NCBI RefSeq assembly: GCF_018607965.1
Contig: NZ_JABBAM010000095.1
Location: forward strand, 24,760-81,645
DNA from: Planktotalea sp.
GTDB lineage: Bacteria; Pseudomonadota; Alphaproteobacteria; Rhodobacterales; Rhodobacteraceae
Direction: 5' to 3'
Length of the DNA stretch: 56,886 nt
In this document: piece after piece, positions 55,409 to 56,886 of the stretch
How positions within the stretch are numbered: position 1 is the stretch's first letter
How the letters are laid out: each line of letters starts with the position of its first letter
Notes under the pieces: generated by a model
Seen by the model: the letters and a program-made list of their open reading frames with translations, nothing else
Databases searched by the model: none
What the model was told of the DNA's origin: nothing
Translations under genes and position numbers: made by a program

Positions 55409-56365
55409 ATGAGCTTCCGCATCCAACCTACACCCGTTGCACGTCCCAACCGCTGCCAGCTTTTCGGACCCGGTTCTCGCCCTGCGATCTTTGAGAAAAT
55501 GGCAGCAAGTGCTGCAGACGTCATCAACCTTGATCTTGAAGACAGCGTCGCACCGTCCGACAAAGACAGCGCGCGTGCCAATGTGATCAAAGCGATCAGC
55601 GATGTGGATTGGGGCGACAAGACGCTGTCCGTGCGCATCAACGGTCTCGATACACCTTATTGGTATCGCGATGTTGTGGACCTTTTGGAACAAGCAGGCG
55701 AGCGATTAGATCAAATCATGATCCCCAAAGTGGGTTGCGCTGCCGATATCTATGCAGTCGACGCACTGGTCACAGCGATCGAAACCGCAAAAGGGCGCAC
55801 CAAGCCGATTTCATTTGAAGTCATCATCGAAAGTGCTGCTGGCATTGCCCACGTCGAAGAGATCGCCGCCGCCTCCCCCCGCCTCCAAGCGATGAGCCTT
55901 GGCGCAGCCGATTTCGCGGCCTCCATGGGCATGGCAACGACGGGCATCGGCGGCACACAAGCCAACTACTACATGATCCACGAAGGCCAGAAACATTGGT
56001 CCGACCCGTGGCACTGGGCACAGGCCGCAATCGTCGCCGCCTGCCGCACGCACGGCGTTTTGCCTGTCGATGGACCGTTCGGCGACTTCTCTGATGACGA
56101 GGGCTTTGTCGCCCAAGCACGCCGTTCCGCAACCCTAGGCATGGTCGGAAAATGGGCAATCCACCCTAAACAAATCGCACTGTCTAACGAGGTGTTCACC
56201 CCCTCCACCGAGGCCGTCGCAGAAGCCCGCGAAATCCTAGCCGCGATGGAAACGGCAAAAGCCAACGGCGAAGGCGCAACCGTTTACAAAGGCCGCTTGG
56301 TCGACATCGCGTCGATCAAACAGGCCGAAGTGATCGTGCGCAGTTCTGAGATGATGGGCGGCTAA
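55409..56365 (+). CDS. mcl1: L-malyl-CoA/beta-methylmalyl-CoA lyase
   Basis: The 318-residue CitE-like enzyme splits beta-methylmalyl-CoA to glyoxylate and propionyl-CoA and condenses glyoxylate with acetyl-CoA to malyl-CoA, ending the EMC pathway. PTPVARPNRCQLFGPGSRPA at the N-terminus, DVINLDLEDSVAPSDKDSAR, SFEVIIESAAGIAHVEEIAA (metal-binding Glu) and MVGKWAIHPKQIALSNEVF are typical. Length and sequence agree closely with R. sphaeroides Mcl1 as I remember it. The track start is 36 codons early; GAAAGG is six bases before the chosen ATG. Its stop overlaps the stop of the znuA-like gene. Confidence 0.96.
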   Translation: MSFRIQPTPVARPNRCQLFGPGSRPAIFEKMAASAADVINLDLEDSVAPSDKDSARANVIKAISDVDWGDKTLSVRINGLDTPYWYRDVVDLLEQAGERLDQIMIPKVGCAADIYAVDALVTAIETAKGRTKPISFEVIIESAAGIAHVEEIAAASPRLQAMSLGAADFAASMGMATTGIGGTQANYYMIHEGQKHWSDPWHWAQAAIVAACRTHGVLPVDGPFGDFSDDEGFVAQARRSATLGMVGKWAIHPKQIALSNEVFTPSTEAVAEAREILAAMETAKANGEGATVYKGRLVDIASIKQAEVIVRSSEMMGG

Positions 56366-56886
56366 CCCGCCAAACATTCCGTGAAGCTATCTGCAAGTCC
56401 TTGCAGCAGTTCGAAATACAGATCAGGGCCGGGCGAAAGTCTGGCCCCCATTGCATCCAGCTCACCTATTTTCGTATCCGTTCCCTCGATCACGACATCC
56501 ACAAGCCGCGCGCTTTGCTGCAGCTCAGTAAACACACACGCCAATCCATGTTCACGCAACTGATCACGTGCAGTCGCGATCCGCTTCGGGCTTGGCGCTG
56601 TCGCATCGCCCAGCGCGATTGAGCCTTCAAATTCAGGACCAAAGCGGCGATCAAAATACTGAAATCCATCATGAAGAACCATTTAGAGCTGCGACTTTAC
56701 CGCGCTCAATTGCGAATCAATGCGCGCCGTCAGCGCTGTCAAACTCTGCACCGCTTTCAACGCATTCGCGCCGTAAGCATCGGAATTTTCGGGATCAGCG
56801 GCACTTAGGCACGTTTCAATTGCACCAATCCATAGTTTGGCATTCGCAGGATCCAACCACCCATGCGGATCAAGATCATCGTCGCC
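56362..56886 (-). pseudogene. znuA: Zinc ABC transporter substrate-binding protein (ZnuA-like), in-frame stop, partial
   Basis: Reading the minus strand from the right edge gives DPHGWLDPANAKLWIG, the ZnuA motif DPHxWLDP, then helices to AVKSQL followed by TAA at 56683-56685. The same frame continues at once with MVLHDGFQYFDRRFGPEF and ends GPDLYFELLQGLADSFTECL, the normal ZnuA C-terminus with its cysteine. TAC or TAT instead of TAA would give the expected tyrosine. No frameshift is needed, so it is a single nonsense change. The N-terminus with the signal peptide and His-rich loop is outside the window. Confidence 0.82.

Overview
The window is chromosomal DNA of an alphaproteobacterium of the Rhodobacteraceae, most likely the marine Roseobacter group. 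The evidence is the linkage of ethylmalonyl-CoA (EMC) pathway genes (ccr, ecm, mch and two malyl-CoA lyase paralogues) with the sdh, mdh and suc operons, an arrangement I know from Rhodobacter sphaeroides, plus family-typical genes (NnrU, DUF1737, DUF1244, a TIGR02302-type protein, Hint-domain and LpxR-like proteins). There are no rRNA or tRNA genes, insertion sequences, phage genes or CRISPR arrays that I can see. The genus is not determined.

Layout. 1-4.1 kb: a frameshifted LuxR-type regulator cut by the window edge, a small overlapping ORF, ccr, and a PlsB-like acyltransferase. 4.1-8.2 kb: ecm, a GNAT, deoD and a DUF1989 gene. 8.2-12 kb: sdhC-sdhD-sdhA-lipoprotein-sdhB on the minus strand. 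12.2-15.6 kb: the minus-strand operon mcl2-nnrU-DUF1737-mch followed by a broken DUF4344 metallopeptidase. 15.7-18.1 kb: a secreted protein, a TauE/SafE exporter and mdh. 18.3-28.8 kb: sucC-lipoprotein-sucD, then DUF805-sucA-sucB-zinc ribbon-glycosyltransferase-MAPEG-lpdA. 28.8-34.7 kb: plsC-ftsX-ftsE, an MJ0042 zinc-ribbon protein and a large TIGR02302 protein. 34.7-38.5 kb: argH, a tiny LptM-like lipoprotein gene absent from the ORF track, DUF2834, lysA, and a divergent TlpA-like thioredoxin. 38.6-42.5 kb: Hint protein (frameshifted), LpxR-like protein, Lrp regulator, mscL and YtoQ. 42.5-49.5 kb: rpmI-rplT-pheS-(two small genes)-pheT and pyk. 49.6-52.1 kb: N-formylglutamate amidohydrolase-like, DUF1244 and OmpA-like (frameshifted). 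52.2-55.1 kb: a D-amino-acid set dgcN-dgcA-dat. 55.4-56.9 kb: mcl1 and the 3' part of a znuA-like gene with an in-frame stop.

How the genes work together. The EMC enzymes turn acetyl-CoA into glyoxylate and C4 acids. The Sdh, Mdh, SucCD and 2-oxoglutarate dehydrogenase enzymes process the succinyl-CoA and malate that result, so much of acetate assimilation and half of the TCA cycle is encoded within 28 kb, with mcl1 about 26 kb further on.

Most notable observations. (1) Three EMC genes (ccr, ecm, mcl1) have a common inverted repeat CGTAAT-N3-ATTACCC upstream, with a 13-bp identical stretch between ecm and mcl1. (2) Five promoters (ccr, ecm, mcl2, mcl1, mdh) carry a second motif GCYGC-N3-GCRGM. 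(3) sdhC and sucC have paired TGTGATCACA palindromes spaced exactly 21 bp. (4) At least seven reading-frame lesions fall in five non-essential genes while the central-metabolism genes are intact, which points to real gene decay more than to random sequencing error. (5) mscL appears to start at ACG. No clearly new biological system beyond these regulatory signals could be supported.
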